Assembly (NCBI GenBank): GCA_003988855.1
Contig: QYAI01000002.1
Location: 458,341-522,340, forward strand
Source of the DNA: Arachnopeziza araneosa
Lineage: Eukaryota; Ascomycota; Leotiomycetes; Helotiales; Arachnopezizaceae
Direction of reading: 5' to 3'
DNA length: 64,000 nucleotides
The notes beneath the pieces are model-generated. The model searched no databases, was not told where the DNA came from, and saw nothing but the letters and a program-made list of their open reading frames with translations. This document shows positions 11,106 through 24,400 of the stretch, piece by piece; positions within the stretch are counted from its first letter, which is position 1; every line of letters begins with the position of its first letter. The position numbers and the translations under genes are program-made.

Positions 11106-11834
11106 ATGCCCGTCCCACCCAACACAGCCGTGATCCTCATCGACCCATACAACGACTTCCTGCACGAGTCCGGAAAGGTACACGGTCTGATCAAGGAGTC
11201 CTTCGACGACACCAACACGCTCGCGCACCTCCAAGAGTTCGTCGCCGTTGCCCGCGCCCATAAGCTACCCGTCTTCTACGGTTTGCACCAGCAGTCTCAC
11301 CCGTCGTTCTTGCAGGGGTGGAAACACATCACGCCGTTGCAGGCAAGTCAGAAGGACCATATGGCATTTGAGGAGGGGAGTTGGGGATCCAAGATTTATG
11401 AAGGTCTGGAGCCTAGGATCGAGGAGGGGGATGTGGTTGTTAGTAAGCATTGGAGTAGCAGGTGCGTGATTCAGTCCTGGGGAATTCGTGGGGGATGCAG
11501 TTGATGCTGATTTGGAAACTAGTTCTTTCCAAAACACCGATCTAGATTATCAACTTCGACAGAAAGATATTCGAAACTTGGTGTTGGGTGGTATTACAGC
11601 AAATACTTGCTTGGAGAGCACGGCTAGATATGCTTATGAGCTGTGAGTTCTATGATAAGGGTTTCGAGAAGGATGCAGCTAGATACTAATATCAGTAGTG
11701 GATACAACGTGACTTTGCTAAAAGATGCTACCGCGGGAAACAGCACTGCAGCCAAGAATGCGGCAACGGAGTTGATCTGGCCACTTTTTGCGACAGTGAA
11801 GACGGTTGCCGAATGGTCTGAGAGTTTGAAATGA
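11106..11834 (+). CDS. Isochorismatase-family cysteine hydrolase
   Basis: Model: join(11106..11461, 11523..11642, 11699..11834), 203 aa, normal for the family. The catalytic triad is visible as Asp13 (ILIDPYNDF), Lys114 (VVVSKHWS) and Cys148 (GGITANTCLESTARYAYELG). Members hydrolyse isochorismate or various amides and carbamates (nicotinamidase, N-carbamoyl amidase type). With an amidase immediately upstream, an amide or carbamoyl substrate is more likely than isochorismate, but this is inference. It is cytosolic with no signal sequence. The second intron contains two possible AG acceptors; the one ending at 11698 keeps frame. Confidence 0.88.
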
Positions 11835-12028
11835 TTGAGGTATAACGGGTTGTGAGTTGAATGAATCATAATGTGAATTTTTTATATTTTAAAAAAAGTA
11901 ATAAATGAAGCACTCAAAATCATCTGATATTCTCGCTTAATGATATTGTCCACTGGAGACCCGAGGAATCAGCATTTTTCTGTTCAGTTTGTTTCGGAAT
12001 GAAAGAGGGGGGGAGCTGGGAATTCTCA

Positions 12029-13166
12029 CTATTCCCAAGTCGGCTGCCAAGGACCATGTCCAATCAGCAGCCAATTTCTAACCATTCCTCTCATCCCTAG
12101 TTTCTGTAAGCCACCTCTGAGATTAATCATTTGATGAATGCCTCTCAGATGAATCTCGAACTCATCGATGTTGTTACCTCCAACCTTGAAATTTATTAGC
12201 ATTCTAAAGTGACAATCTCCTTCATGATTTGAATCCTACTCACATTGAAATACAACAGAATCAGGGCAGTCATGATCATTTCGTCACTCGCGGCCTCGGT
12301 CGTATCTGCCATTTTCTCATTTACAAGTCGGATCGTCTGCACCTTAAACCAAGTCAGTGCAGACGAATCGCGTAGTTTTCGGCGCCGGTTGAGATGCACG
12401 GCGGAGGCAAGAAGCGTCGCAGAAAAGAAGGCTTTATGTTCTAATGCGTACGGGAGCCATGCTAAACGGGGACTTCCTCCTTCTTGGAGATCATCCAGAT
12501 AAGAAACCCAGGGCGCGAGCCTGTCGAGATCTGTGCATGTTAGTCAGCTGCAAAAGATCGCGGTAGGTGCTTACAGTAGCGAATTAGAAGTTGCTTGGGT
12601 AAGGGTAGAGCAGCTGCGCCATCGATATCAGGCAAGATACTGAAGGGGTCGAGGCCGCCGAGAGCACCGATTGGGAATGTGTAGGCAACTCCACTCGCTA
12701 CATTGGGAGACTTGGGCCGTGAGGGAAGTACAAAAGTCATGCTGTTACTGGTTTCTTGGTTGGAAATGTCAAAATCGGATTCATGCAGTTCAGCCAGCGT
12801 TGCTTGTGGACTTTTGACAGCAGCCCATCTCAGATCCTCGACTGATTCAAGGGTAAGTACAACTTCCTCGCCAGTCAACAGCCGTTTCATTCGTGAAATT
12901 TCTGCCTTCAATGTCGGGTATGGTGCTTGATTAGGTTTTCTGCAGGATTAATGATCATTGAGTAAAGCGATATCTCATCATTGAGAGGAAATGGCTTACT
13001 CCTGGGTAAGGTATTTACACCTTAATGCAAGCCCCCGATTGCTACAATCACTACATGGATTGCGCCTATCGCACTTTTGTTTCCTCCTATGGCACTCAGT
13101 GCAAGAAACGGTCCCGCGGTTTCGCTTCTTGAAAGGAGCATTTTTTGTTTGAGCAGCAGAAGCCAT
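12029..13166 (-). CDS. Short Zn2Cys6 transcription factor beside the amidase cluster
   Basis: Model: complement(join(12029..12184, 12244..12530, 12575..12939, 13000..13166)), 324 aa. Zinc cluster C22-X2-C25-X6-C32-X5-C38-X2-C41-X8-C50 (SCTECHRRKQKCD, PCSDC), then a short predicted helix (LKAEISRMKRLL). The regulatory region has the usual pattern KQLLIRYYLDRLAPWVSYLD, LLASAVHLNRRRKL, DEMIMTALILLYFN and INLRGGLQKLGMRGMV. It stops at TAG 12029-12031 soon after that last motif, whereas relatives run on for roughly another 100-200 residues, so it is either a natural short form or 3'-truncated. The start ATG 13166 (MASAAQTK) lies just before the finger. It converges on the isochorismatase-like gene and is a plausible local regulator of the amidase group. 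Confidence 0.8.
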
Positions 13167-16100
13167 CTTGATACAGAAAGTCAACGCAGAAAAATAAATG
13201 AGCTTGATGAAGTCCTTTTATATCAATTACAGAGCAAACTCAGGATACTCGAAGATTAAATCCTCCCTCAGTCTCAGTAGGCTTTGATAGAAAGGAGATG
13301 TGGATTGCTGGCTGACAAAGCGGCTTCAATTCCATTGATTGACGCTAAAATCGGATTTTATGCAGGTCGATTTCTCGTCATGGGTGGGTTACTGGCAGAT
13401 GAAAAGCCAAAGGTTCCACTAAACAACCTTAAATTGACAAGAGATGAAGAGAAGCGGAAGAGTCCGCCACGCCTTTGATTATTAATCACAAGTATCGAGA
13501 TCGAAAGGAACACAAAACGCCTGTGAGAAGGCTTGAAAGATCGCCTCCCAGCCAAGGCAACAGCATTTTCCTGACATTCGTCAATACAGCGACGAGAGTA
13601 AGATCAAGCGATTTGACACCTCGTGTCTGCCAGATCGATGTTTCGGATTTAAACGATACTGGCATGATCAAGGATTGATTTGAATAACTTTGTTTCTGGG
13701 TCTAAGAAACTTCTGCATCATTACCAGATGTATCATGCTCTGCTGTAAGATGAGCTTTATAATCATGCTTTCAATTATAAGAATGCTCCTGTTTCAAGCT
13801 CAAAAAGCTGAAATATGAAAGTGTACTTTTGCATTCTGAACATTTCTTCAATATCTTTGCCACTACTTGAAGCGGATGAGTCTGTGGATTAAGGCGCCAC
13901 TTCTATGCGTTCCCATGTTAACTCCTTTCCATCCTCGGTGGATACAGGATTGGATCGGTTCAAGCAACATGAGCACCTAATGCGTTATCATGAACTCTCT
14001 TGCTTACCATACATCAACTCAACTCTTCATCAAGGTCGGGCCGTCGACGTTGATTCATTTAGCTTACCGTATTGCACATTGTCGCAAATGTATTGCAAGT
14101 GGGAAGAGGAGTAAGCTTACCTCTCATCTCCTTGATGCTGCATGGTCTCACGAAAATGAGTCCATTGATTTCATTGATTGTCCAAGGTAGTTCCAGCATG
14201 CAAATTTGCGCTTTCCGACTTCTTGTGTGCAGATCATGGAAGACACATCACAGGTTGCAGAGGCAAAGCTCTTTTCCTACCTTTCTATGGACTTGTGGGG
14301 TTCGGGCGGCACTCTTCTTGACGATCGTAGGAGACGCATGCTTCCGGAAGATACAAGTACACCTAGATACGAGCATCCATGTGGTACGCTACCAAATCTG
14401 AAATTGTTTGTGCAGATGATAGAGCTCATCGTAATAACATAGGCCACTTCCATCGACAGGGTTTGCTCTGGAGGAGCATTCATTCCTTCAATTGTCGGCC
14501 GATACTGAATGTAACATGCCACACGTATTCATCCATAGTTTGATGTTGTAGATCATTTCGATTCGAGATCTAGGGTTCGAGAGTGAGCTTCCCATATCTG
14601 CCTAGCTCGTCAGCATTCAAAGACAGAAGGAGATGTGCAAAGGATCTGGTTGGCACAATTCATTAGAACTACAACATGAATGATGTAGTAAGCGCATCTT
14701 GGCCTCCATCCTAGCTTCTCAATAGCATTTTATCGCCACAATGCCGTATTTTTCGGCCGCTTAGTCGTACCAACTTGAATCGAGTTGGTGAAACATCTGG
14801 CCGTTCGAGGACAACGTGCAAGACAATTTGGCAGTTCGAGTATTCTTGGAATAATATGATGAGTATATTCAAATCTCTTGTAACTATGCTGTACGATGGG
14901 GTCTGTGTAAAGTCGTCTGTCATTGTGCTGGGCTTGTTTCGAGTCTTCTGATTTGTCGTGCCTCGAGGTAATGGTAGTGGCGGAAAAGGGTTCGAAGAAC
15001 TACTTAATAGCTTTAGTAGTTGTAGAACTCTCTAATAAAATTTAGCCTGGCAATTTCATTCAGATGCGCTGCCGTGTGATAGATATCTGCCTAGTTTTGA
15101 CTCTTCCTGTTGCAATGCAGTCTTTACACAATCGAATTTAATCGTGAAAAAATGAAGAACTAAGACAGTCAATCAATTCCGACTCCAAAATCTCCATTCA
15201 AAGATTGCAAAGGATTGTGAATGGTTTGCAGAAACGCCATGTCGTTTCCATGATGAGGTTTGGAAACTTACCTTATTAGTGAGGGGCGTTCGGCAAAGTT
15301 GCCCAAATAGGAGACTCCTAAAGTGAACATTGAAATCCTGACCTACCGTATGAGATATCGAAAGTACACGGTATTCTTTCTTGAATTACTCATAGGTTTA
15401 AGAGTTCAGAGTGTTAGCGAGCAGAACCATCTATAGGATGAAGCCTTGGTAGGACTAGACATTGTATTCAGTGAGGACCTAATCCGGTTTGATTTACTTA
15501 TGCTCAAATATCTCATTACAAAAATTTCCTCGTATCTGCTATTCTGGAGCTGTAAATAATAAAATTCAAGAAGGATAGGGAATATTTCGGTGGTAGCAAC
15601 GACACTGGATCACGAATGCAAAGAACTGAGTTGCGTAACATTGTAATGTTGCTTCTTGTTGTGGTACATAGCTAATTGCAATCCGTAGGACCATGGAATA
15701 TGGAGTAATTCCACGTTCTTACTGACTCTGGCCTCCGGATAATCCGGTGGTCTAATCCGGCGCATATTCGTCAAACGGGTTCGGTGTTTTCATCTGATAC
15801 TGGGCTTTCACAAGGAGTATTGGTATGAAGTTTAATCCTGTTGAGATCCTTGTGGGCTTGTATACTTCAGTTCCGAGGCAATCAATCCTTCAACTTCGTC
15901 AAAACGGCTGATGTGAACATGGGTGTTAAGATGCCGATATTGATGATCGTCTTGTACTCCAATGGTAGGGAAAGCAGATGACCGAGGGAACAGCAGACCT
16001 AGATCAAGGATTAGACTTCTATCTTGGGCGTACACATTAGAATAAATGAGTAGCAAGTCTCGAAATCCTAAAGATGAGCAGTGCTGACAACAACAAAAGG

Positions 16101-18569
16101 AAGTTGCGATGCATCATGCATGCACAGAAGCAACTCGCTTAGATCTTAGGTCACAAGCCTAGATTCTTCACCCGGAAACCAACGCAAAAGCACCTTCCTT
16201 TGATTACCTCTACATCCAACTAACAGTGACTGCTCAAAGTCGAATGAGAGTGCGATGATGCGCAGCGAGGTATATCAATACGACGTTGGTGTGGTGTGGG
16301 AACCTGATTTGAGCAAAGTCTTATCAAAGTATGCCGGTGAAAGGCACAGCAGCGGTTCAAGATCCTTTCGATCATGTGTGGGACTATCATGTTGCACTAT
16401 TAAGAGCCGTTCACTTAAGCAAATCGAACCTCGGATTTTCACACGCTTGTGCTAAACTCCCGACCAGTGCGTTTTGAATGTGAAGACTCGGAATATGCGC
16501 AATTTTCAAATCCGTCAAGTATGTTTCGATGAATGATTTTGCCGAGTAAAGAGCCCTCGTTGATTCGTTGAAGCTATTTCTGGCTACAAGATGATAATAT
16601 GGAGAGGGATGTGCTTCTCCAACTAGTAGTAAAGCAACGGTTAGAGAGCTATGAGGCATGGATGCTGACGCCTTCAAATATACCTCTCCCTCCAGATATC
16701 GAGCTTTAGGCCTAAATGGAGCCGCATGTTTGAATAATAAGAAAAGATTCGTCAAGAGCAGGAGTTTGTTTTTGGGTAATCTCGAACAACCGTTAGGTAT
16801 GATGTTCCAAACAGAAAGCTCTGGCTGGCTCGATTATGCAATGCTGTTTAGTTCTGTCCTCATCAGCCTCTTCGAACGGTAACGTAGAGCATGACCTAAC
16901 TTGCTGAAGCAGCCGTCGCTCTATCTAAACTGCAATGTGAAACTCCGGCTTACCTGTTGAAGTCTGAAGCAATCACTAAATTGTATCAAACCATCAAGCT
17001 ATTTGAAGTTGGGTATCATGGTCACGGAAGATTGATTTAGTCGTTTCGAAATAAGTACACTATGAACCTTAATGCACCAAAACGTCGTTGATCTATCGGA
17101 TATTTGTTGAGGTAGAATCTAACAGTCTGCTGATGCCGTCCCACATCTTTCTGATTGGAAGCGCTCGAATCCGATCTCATCCGAATGTGAGTTTGGCTTC
17201 CAAGAAACATCCAACCAGACGGCCTTCGAAGCCAAGCGACTGCAAACCCCGGAACGCATACTGAATTATATCACATGTCGTGACGATGACGGAACACCTT
17301 TGCATGCGAAATGACTCGCTGCTAGGCGTTCGATAAGCCTGCAGAAGATGAAACTGGGGGGGGGTTCGACGACATCTCTGTGGTGTGGTGGGCGCGGGTG
17401 AATATCTGTTGGGTTATTTGCAGGAGTCATCATGAAGCACAAAACAAAACGAGAAGAAGGTCTGCGTCATCGGATGGTAACAACTTTGAGAGGACCGGTG
17501 CAAAACAGGGGAATCTATATCACATGATAAAAGGAGAGAGAAGATATCAACCATGTACAGTAGGGAGCGTGTCAAGGAACCCCTTGACCCATTGTGCTTG
17601 GCATCCAGAATCTTTTGGTTCTGGACCGGGGATGGAAATGAGAAAAAAACATCCAATTATTGACGGCTGACTGCACCCATGACGAATATCCGCCTTGAGC
17701 TTTGGCTAAGGAGACAAGCTTCGAACCACAGAGACAGTCGAGTCTGTATATGCGCCGCATATATTAAGGACGTCTCTCTCATCCTTTGCAGATGAAGCCA
17801 TTCGCAGCTTAAGGTTTCCTTTCTGATATAGCCGCAGATCCTTTTTAACGATTTTAATTTCCTTTGACAAGCTGGACCGGACCTGTCAAGGATCCTAGTC
17901 GCAAATCATTTTCTAACTTCAGCCCACTTCGATAAGACAATTACTAGTCTCTTATCGCAACAAGCCGCGGGAGCCAATGATCCACGTGTAGGAACGAGTC
18001 GCTGCTGGGACTTGGGCAGGCTATAAACGATTCCAGTTTCCCTTGGATTTGGGGCGAGGAACTCGAGGAAGCTGGTTCGTAAACGAAGCATGTCGGCCAG
18101 ACACGTGCCCAGCAAAGACTTTTCGACGTTGAGCTTGGGAAATGTTCACACCACGTTGAATTTTGTGCCTGGATTTAGGACCAGCGCAGGTTAGTTAAGA
18201 AAGCATCTTCCAGAACGTGTCGGAGAAGGATACATCTCACCCGTTGTCTTTTTCTTCTTGCGAACCATATTTGACCTTCTCTGTCGAGTTTTGCGACGGC
18301 CTACTCCTTGCACTGTATTGACAGGCGCACTTTTCTTCCGTCACTCTTTCCGTCTCTCCCTTAGCAGGTATTTCTTCGCAGGCGATTGTGCTTAATGGCT
18401 TCGAGAGATCAGCAAGCTAATATTCAAACGTCATCCAGCATTCTTCACCTTTCTTCGTGCGAATCTCGTCCTCCCTCCCTCAACTCTGAACTCCAACACA
18501 TCTACACCACTCCTCGACCCATCTTCCTCGCAGACCCTTCCACCTCTGTTTCCCTCCTCGCTCGCAACC
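13167..18569. other. 5.4-kb stretch without a supportable gene
   Basis: All open frames are short (at most 114 aa, 16411-16755 minus), overlap on both strands and carry no motif I recognise. No rRNA, tRNA, transposase or reverse-transcriptase signature was seen. The last 350 bases, with pyrimidine tracts near 18240-18370, should be the promoter of the gene at 18570. Degraded repeats or a long non-coding transcript remain possible. Confidence 0.5.
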
Positions 18570-19325
18570 ATGTCATCTGCCGCTGACGATGAAGTTCTTG
18601 CGCCTCCTAACCCTCTCGAAGGAGTCCCACCTCTGACCACTCAGATCTTGACCGACGAGCACGAGAAAATCGCTGCACTGAAATTAGTCGCAGACACAAT
18701 TGCTCAACAACGCCAATATGCTTCGCGAGCAGTTATCTTTCATCCTATCACGATCGCTGCGTATACCTGCCTGCTTGCCATTGTCAGCCAGTTTCTATAC
18801 AAAACTCGTGGTGATATCGGCATTGTCTTCACTACCATGGCGGGTATTACCATGGCATGTCTTATTGCGATTCGAGGCGCCACGGCCGAATATATTCATA
18901 TGGCCGAAGATTTAAAATGGGATTTCCTCTTGAACGAAGATGGAGATGAGGATACTATTCTGGCCACGAAGTTTGGAGACGAGGTTATGGCCACCGTGAT
19001 TCTACGTCTCGAGCGCAACGGAAATGGAGGCGGCAAGAAAAAGGCGAAGAATGGGAAAACAGGTGGGAAGGGCGTCATCAGAGCCTGGGCCGTGAGGATA
19101 AGATATAGACACAAGGGTGTCGGAACTGCGTTACTAGAGGAGGCAGTGAAAGTTACAAGAGAAAAGCTAGGAAATTCAGCAGAGATAGGGTTTGCAGCTG
19201 AACATGCTAATAGCAAGCTGATCCTACCCAATGTGTTCAATGGCGGATTCAAGAAGCGGGAGGCGAAAGCAGCGAAGTCATTGGATGCTGTGATTGAGGA
19301 AATGGATGGAAAGAAGAAGAGATAG
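18570..19325 (+). CDS. Membrane-anchored GNAT-family acetyltransferase-like protein
   Basis: A single-exon 251-aa frame from ATG 18570 (MSSAADDEV). Two hydrophobic segments sit at about residues 57-79 (HPITIAAYTCLLAIVSQF) and 86-104 (IVFTTMAGITMACLIAI), joined by a short loop. The C-terminal half has the GNAT acetyl-CoA-binding pattern AVRIRYRHKGVGTALLEEAV (about residues 173-192), the R/Q-x-x-G-x-G/A loop being RHKGVG. A basic Gly/Lys-rich insert (GNGGGKKKAKNGKTGGK) precedes it. The fold predicts N- or O-acetyl transfer at an internal membrane; the substrate is unknown. The architecture resembles membrane-tethered GNAT proteins such as NAT8-like enzymes, by layout only. Confidence 0.75.
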   Translation: MSSAADDEVLAPPNPLEGVPPLTTQILTDEHEKIAALKLVADTIAQQRQYASRAVIFHPITIAAYTCLLAIVSQFLYKTRGDIGIVFTTMAGITMACLIAIRGATAEYIHMAEDLKWDFLLNEDGDEDTILATKFGDEVMATVILRLERNGNGGGKKKAKNGKTGGKGVIRAWAVRIRYRHKGVGTALLEEAVKVTREKLGNSAEIGFAAEHANSKLILPNVFNGGFKKREAKAAKSLDAVIEEMDGKKKR

Positions 19326-19962
19326 AGAGAGATAGGAATGCTTTGGATGTTCTTCTTGTATCTAAAGTTAGGATGGACGTCTGGATATATGGGGTTCGGC
19401 ATGTTATCCGGGCAAGGTTGAGATACCACTGTATAATGCAGACTAATACATATAGCCTACTTGTGTAGATGCTACTCTGGAGAAAAGTTACTCCTCTGTT
19501 TACGTTGCATTTCTCTCCACTGGAGAACCTGCCCCGAAGTAATCAGCCTTCAAAAGATATTTCGAGACTGAATCACGTGGTGACACACCCCTGTAATCGC
19601 CTAAAGCTTGAGCTTTCGTCCAAAATTTTCTCCTTCCATTTCACAACCTTTATCACCTCTTCCAGTTTAAGGTGCTGTTTGCTATACACTACTATTGCTA
19701 TTCTGCTAACGATACAGTGATTTTGCAACTGTCTCCGGCCTTCTCTCAAGGTTTAAGGATGTGAATATCTGAAGCACTCATCGTGCTCCGGTTCAAGAAC
19801 GGTGATCTGGAGTATTGGTAACCTCGCTTTCCTTCGGTTGAGCTTCGTCCTTCCCCAACTTCCCCACACCCGTCACCGAACTCGCTCTGTCACTTACCCG
19901 CAGGTACCTGAGTTACCATTAATCCATTGCTTCGATTGCAGCCTTCGCATTTCACAAGAATC
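19326..19962. other. Intergenic before HIBADH
   Basis: It contains the 3' end of the GNAT gene and the promoter of the dehydrogenase. The 19469-19720 open frame has no motif. Confidence 0.5.
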
Positions 19963-21239
19963 ATGAGATCAAATGTCAGAATAACACCGCGGTTAGCACT
20001 ATGGTCCGTACGGAGGAGGACCTTCTCTGCGAGTGCTGGTAGGAACGCACAATGGGGATTTATAGGACTCGGCCAGATGGGTATGTAACGACCATCACAT
20101 TGATTGATTGGTTCTGATGGAAACAGGATACAATATGGCGAGGAATTTGCAGGCAAAACTCCCATCCTCGGATAGCATCAAAGTTTTCGATATTAATACT
20201 GAGTCTCTGGAGAGATTTGTAAATGAGGCAAAGGCTACGGCTGGTGGTGCTACTGTGAGCATTGCTAGCACTGTTCGAGAAGCTGCAGAAGATTCGGTAC
20301 GTCCTTTTCGTATTTCCCCTTTCAACTGCTTGAACAGCAAGTGATGAGTTTGTTCTATCCATGATCTAAGTTGGGATCACCCGTTATGGGTAATCTTCTC
20401 ATGATTTTAATACTTTCAACAAAGCCAATCCTCTGATACATTCCTTGAATTGTTTTATGCTATTGACAACTTTTAATGGCGTCGACTAATTGTACTACTT
20501 ACAGGAAACTACCATCACTGTCCTTCCTAATTCCTCCCATGTCAGTAGCGTTTTCTCGGAGATACTAAAACCATCGCTTTCCGAAACTCATGTCTCCAAC
20601 CACTCCCGTCTCTTCATCGACTGCTCTACAATCGATCCCCTCTCTTCAAGAGATATTGCGAACTCCGTTCAGACTGCAAAACATGGCCGCTTTGTTGATG
20701 CCCCCATGTCCGGTGGCGTTGTAGGTGCTAAAGCTGGTACTTTGACATTTATGCTTGGAGCTCCAGATAACTTGGTCGCGAGTGTGGAACCAATCCTACT
20801 CAAAATGGGAAAGAGAGTCTTACATTGTGGTGCCCAAGGAGCTGGCCTCTCAGGAAAACTAGCAAATAATTACCTCTTAGCAATTAACAATATTGCCACA
20901 GCCGAAGCCATGAACCTGGGTATAAAATGGGGTCTTGATCCCAAAGTCCTAGGGAACCTGATCAATATCTCCACAGGTAGATGCTGGCCCTCCGAAATCA
21001 ACAATCCTGTCAAAGGTGTTATTGCAGGTGCACCCGCTGAAAATGACTACAAAGGTGGGTTTGGGGTGAGTTTGATGAAGAAAGATATTGGATTGGCCAT
21101 TGAAGCTGCAAGAGAGGCGGGTGCAAGATTGGAGCTAGGAGACCGTGCGAAAGAAGTGTATGAAGAGGTAGAAGCGAGGGAGGATTGCAAAGGAAGAGAT
21201 TTTTCAGTTGTTTATAGGTTTCTGGGAGGTCGGGAATAG
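19963..21239 (+). CDS. 3-hydroxyisobutyrate dehydrogenase, mitochondrial
   Basis: Model: join(19963..20080, 20127..20296, 20505..21239), 340 aa. Residues 1-26 are Arg-rich without acids (MRSNVRITPRLALWSVRRRT), a mitochondrial presequence. NAD-binding GFIGLGQMGYNMARNL is at residues 32-47, the substrate-binding DAPMSGG at about 161-167, and the catalytic Lys near 214 in GLSGKLANNYLLA. The enzyme oxidises 3-hydroxyisobutyrate to methylmalonate semialdehyde in valine breakdown. The second intron (20297..20504) is 208 nt, four times the local norm, and could hold a regulatory element or alternative splice site. It is convergent with DDB1, with 161 bp between stops. Confidence 0.93.
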
Positions 21240-21400
21240 GAATAAATGCATTGAATGGCGTCAGCATTTCGTGCTTGACTATCTGTCCCGATTTGATGCT
21301 CCTCGTGCTTATACAGTGACGTGACTCCTTCTGTATGCCTGGTGTATCTACATTAGATCTAATCCACATCAAACATCTAAATCCATCCATCTTCATTTAC

Positions 21401-24400
21401 TCAGTGCAATCTCTTCAACTCTTCTATCACTCCTCTCAAATCCTCTACACTTGGGCCCAACCCCTTACAAACCTCTTTCTGGTTCACCTCATCTAGATCT
21501 AAAAACCGTTCCAACAGCTCCCCATCCACGAACCGGAAGGGTTCAGCCGTCTCTCGATCAGCGTTTTTAAATGACCGGTAGGTGTTGAAATCGATATTTC
21601 CGAGGGTTTTGAGGTGCAAGGAAAGGGCTGTTTGGAGACCGAAGAGGAGAGATACGTAAGACGGGGTAATCGTCGAATAGAGGAGAATGGTGCCTTCTGT
21701 CTGAAATTTGGGTCAGTGGTGTAGACAGTGGAAAAGAGGGATGAGACTCACTGTCGCAAGGAATGCCTTGGGGATCGCTATTGCAGTGGGAGTAGGCTCA
21801 ATGCTTATGCTTTGAATACGGTTTACCATCTCCCCTAAGTGGAATTCTCCTGTGACTTGCATGCGGCGTCTATCCTCTAACGTAACACCTTCTGGGTTTC
21901 GTTCCAATACGAGAAGGTTGCCTTCTTGATCGGCTTCGAGGTATGAATTTCCTTCAATATGAGCTACAGCTGTGGCCCAGATAGACTGGTAGTGCCTTGC
22001 AACTTCTACTAGCTTGTCTGGGAGCCCCTCTTGGCCTTTGATATATTCCAACAATGCCATCGATTTTTGTAGGTCTGCTACAGCAATCAGATTAGTGTCC
22101 GGTTGAACTGCAATGTCAATAGGACATGTTGCACAGCGATAAGTAGCAAGTTTGTCAATCTCGGCAGATTTAGTTGTCGTTTCGGTATATGAGTAGATGA
22201 CAACTGTTTTGGTGAGGGCAGCTACAATTTTGTCGTCGAGTATAGCAACTTGACGACATGCACCTTTGAGGCTCAGTTCATGAACGAGGAAAGGAGACCG
22301 GTTATTATCAATACCGAAGATTAGGAGACGGCCACGTTCTGAATTATCGGATGAGATGAACGAGGTCCCGACGACAAATCGTTCAACCGGTGAGTTGTCG
22401 CCGTATGCTGCAGGAAGGAGAGCACGAGTGACGCACTCGAGGATTTCTAGATTACCTCCTGCATCGAGATTATACTCCTTGCCGATTTGGCCGAACATGA
22501 CATCCTCAGCTAGAGCGAAGGTATTTGTTACGACTTCTTCAGAATCAATGATCTCTCGCTTTATGCACCCAATGCCAAACGCTCTCTCAGCAGGAGAATA
22601 GGTTATTCTTCGCACCGTCTTACCCATTGGCAGTGTCCGTACATGAGTTCGACGCTCTGTATCGATTCTGGAGATCTTGAGGAGATTCGGTGTCGCTACA
22701 ATTATCGAATCAGAATAACCCTCGGCATCGAATGAGCAGACAGCAACGGCCTGGTCAGCTGTTACAGCAGAATAAACGATGCGACCTTCTGAGCCATAGA
22801 TCAAAGAAGGATGTTCGCAAGTCGCAAATATATTTGTGAGACCGCTTTTAAGAGGCAGAATATGGAATTGAGCTTGTTGCATTCCTAGAACCACACTCTT
22901 TTGACCGGAAAGTTTATATGAACATTTGTCAACATTGAATGTTAGCACTAGACCATCCTCCATGGCAACGAATAGTGTAGGGCCAGAGACTGATTCCGGC
23001 AAGACCTGTGCAAGGGCAATGTCCCTAGGTATTGAAGCACCGTTCTTCCGACGCAAATCTTCGGAATGAACAATGCTTAAGTCTTGTAGATTGAGAATAG
23101 ATATCGATCCAGATTTCCAGAAACCGACTATTCCAACGCCTGTGATCTTGTGCGGGACATGAATGCAAGCCACTTGTTCTTCATCTGCAAGACCTTGTAC
23201 AGCTATTTCTTGCAAAGAATTCGGAAGATCTAATGTGACGAGTGTCGTTCCATTCACTGCTATCAAGAGATAGGTGGGGTTTGCAGAAGCAGCCGTGATT
23301 ATCTGGCCCTCCGGTGGTCGCCATTCTTTCACGGCATGCTTAGGCCCAGCACCAAGAATCGTTACTAAAGTAGGAGTAACTTGTAGAGCATATCCTTCTG
23401 GCATGCTCATTGCCAACAAAGTATTTTCAGAAAGCCTCAGACCTTTGAATTCTTCAACTTCTTCAATCAGTCCGTCAGAATCGAAAATAAAGACTCGAGT
23501 CTCGGTTGGCAAAGAAACAATAAGGACATCGTCTGCTCGAGCTTGTACTCCGGATTTTAATGCAAAAACTCCTGAAATACCTTCCATATCATCAAGAATA
23601 CCCTCGTCTTCAAGACCAACACCACTTCTCACACTTCTCAAACTTCCACATTGAAATGAGCCACTACCAGTGACTAGTCGCGCTTGTCCGGAAGAATATT
23701 CGTTCGTCTGTGTTTCTCCTTCTCGGTTGCCCATATCCATGACTGTAAAATCGAGAATCGGTGCAATATTTGACATTGTTTGCAGTAAAGTAATTGAATC
23801 CTGTTCATCTTCCTCTGCGGCGTTAATATTTATATGCACCAGCTGTGAATCTCCCTCATGCGACGCCAGAAACACATTGCCGCCACCCATATGTATCATT
23901 TCTGTAGGCTTTGTAGTTTTCCCTAAAGGCCGTACATCCATACCTAAGACCTCTGAATCATCCGTAATAATTGTCAGGACATGAAGCGTGCCATAAAGGT
24001 CGGCAAGTAAATAATTTAAATCGTCCAATGGCTCCCAAGAAATAAAGATCGTAGGCTCTTGCAGGTGGTGTTCAACAATAGCTTTGCTCTCATCGTCCAA
24101 ATACGTCATCTTTGCTTGCCCCACGACGATAACTCCTCCAAGATGTGCTCTTGCAACCGTTGCATTCCGCACGATATATCTCTTCTGCGCATCATCTCCC
24201 TTGGGGACTGGTATAAGGTTCAGTGCTCCCGGATCCAAATCCCCGAGTTCATTCTCTCGGTCCTTTTTAGGATTGAAGGTCTTAAACTGAGACTTATCAT
24301 CCACAATTCGATATGTCGCCAACCGCACCTCTCCTCCCTTACCCTCCTCGTACAAGAGAGCAAGTTTAGGTTGTTTCGTCTCGGTATACAAAAATGTGCT

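Noticed and set aside
16411..16755. 114-codon minus-strand frame
   Set aside because: No motif, no neighbouring exons in frame, overlapping frames on the other strand.
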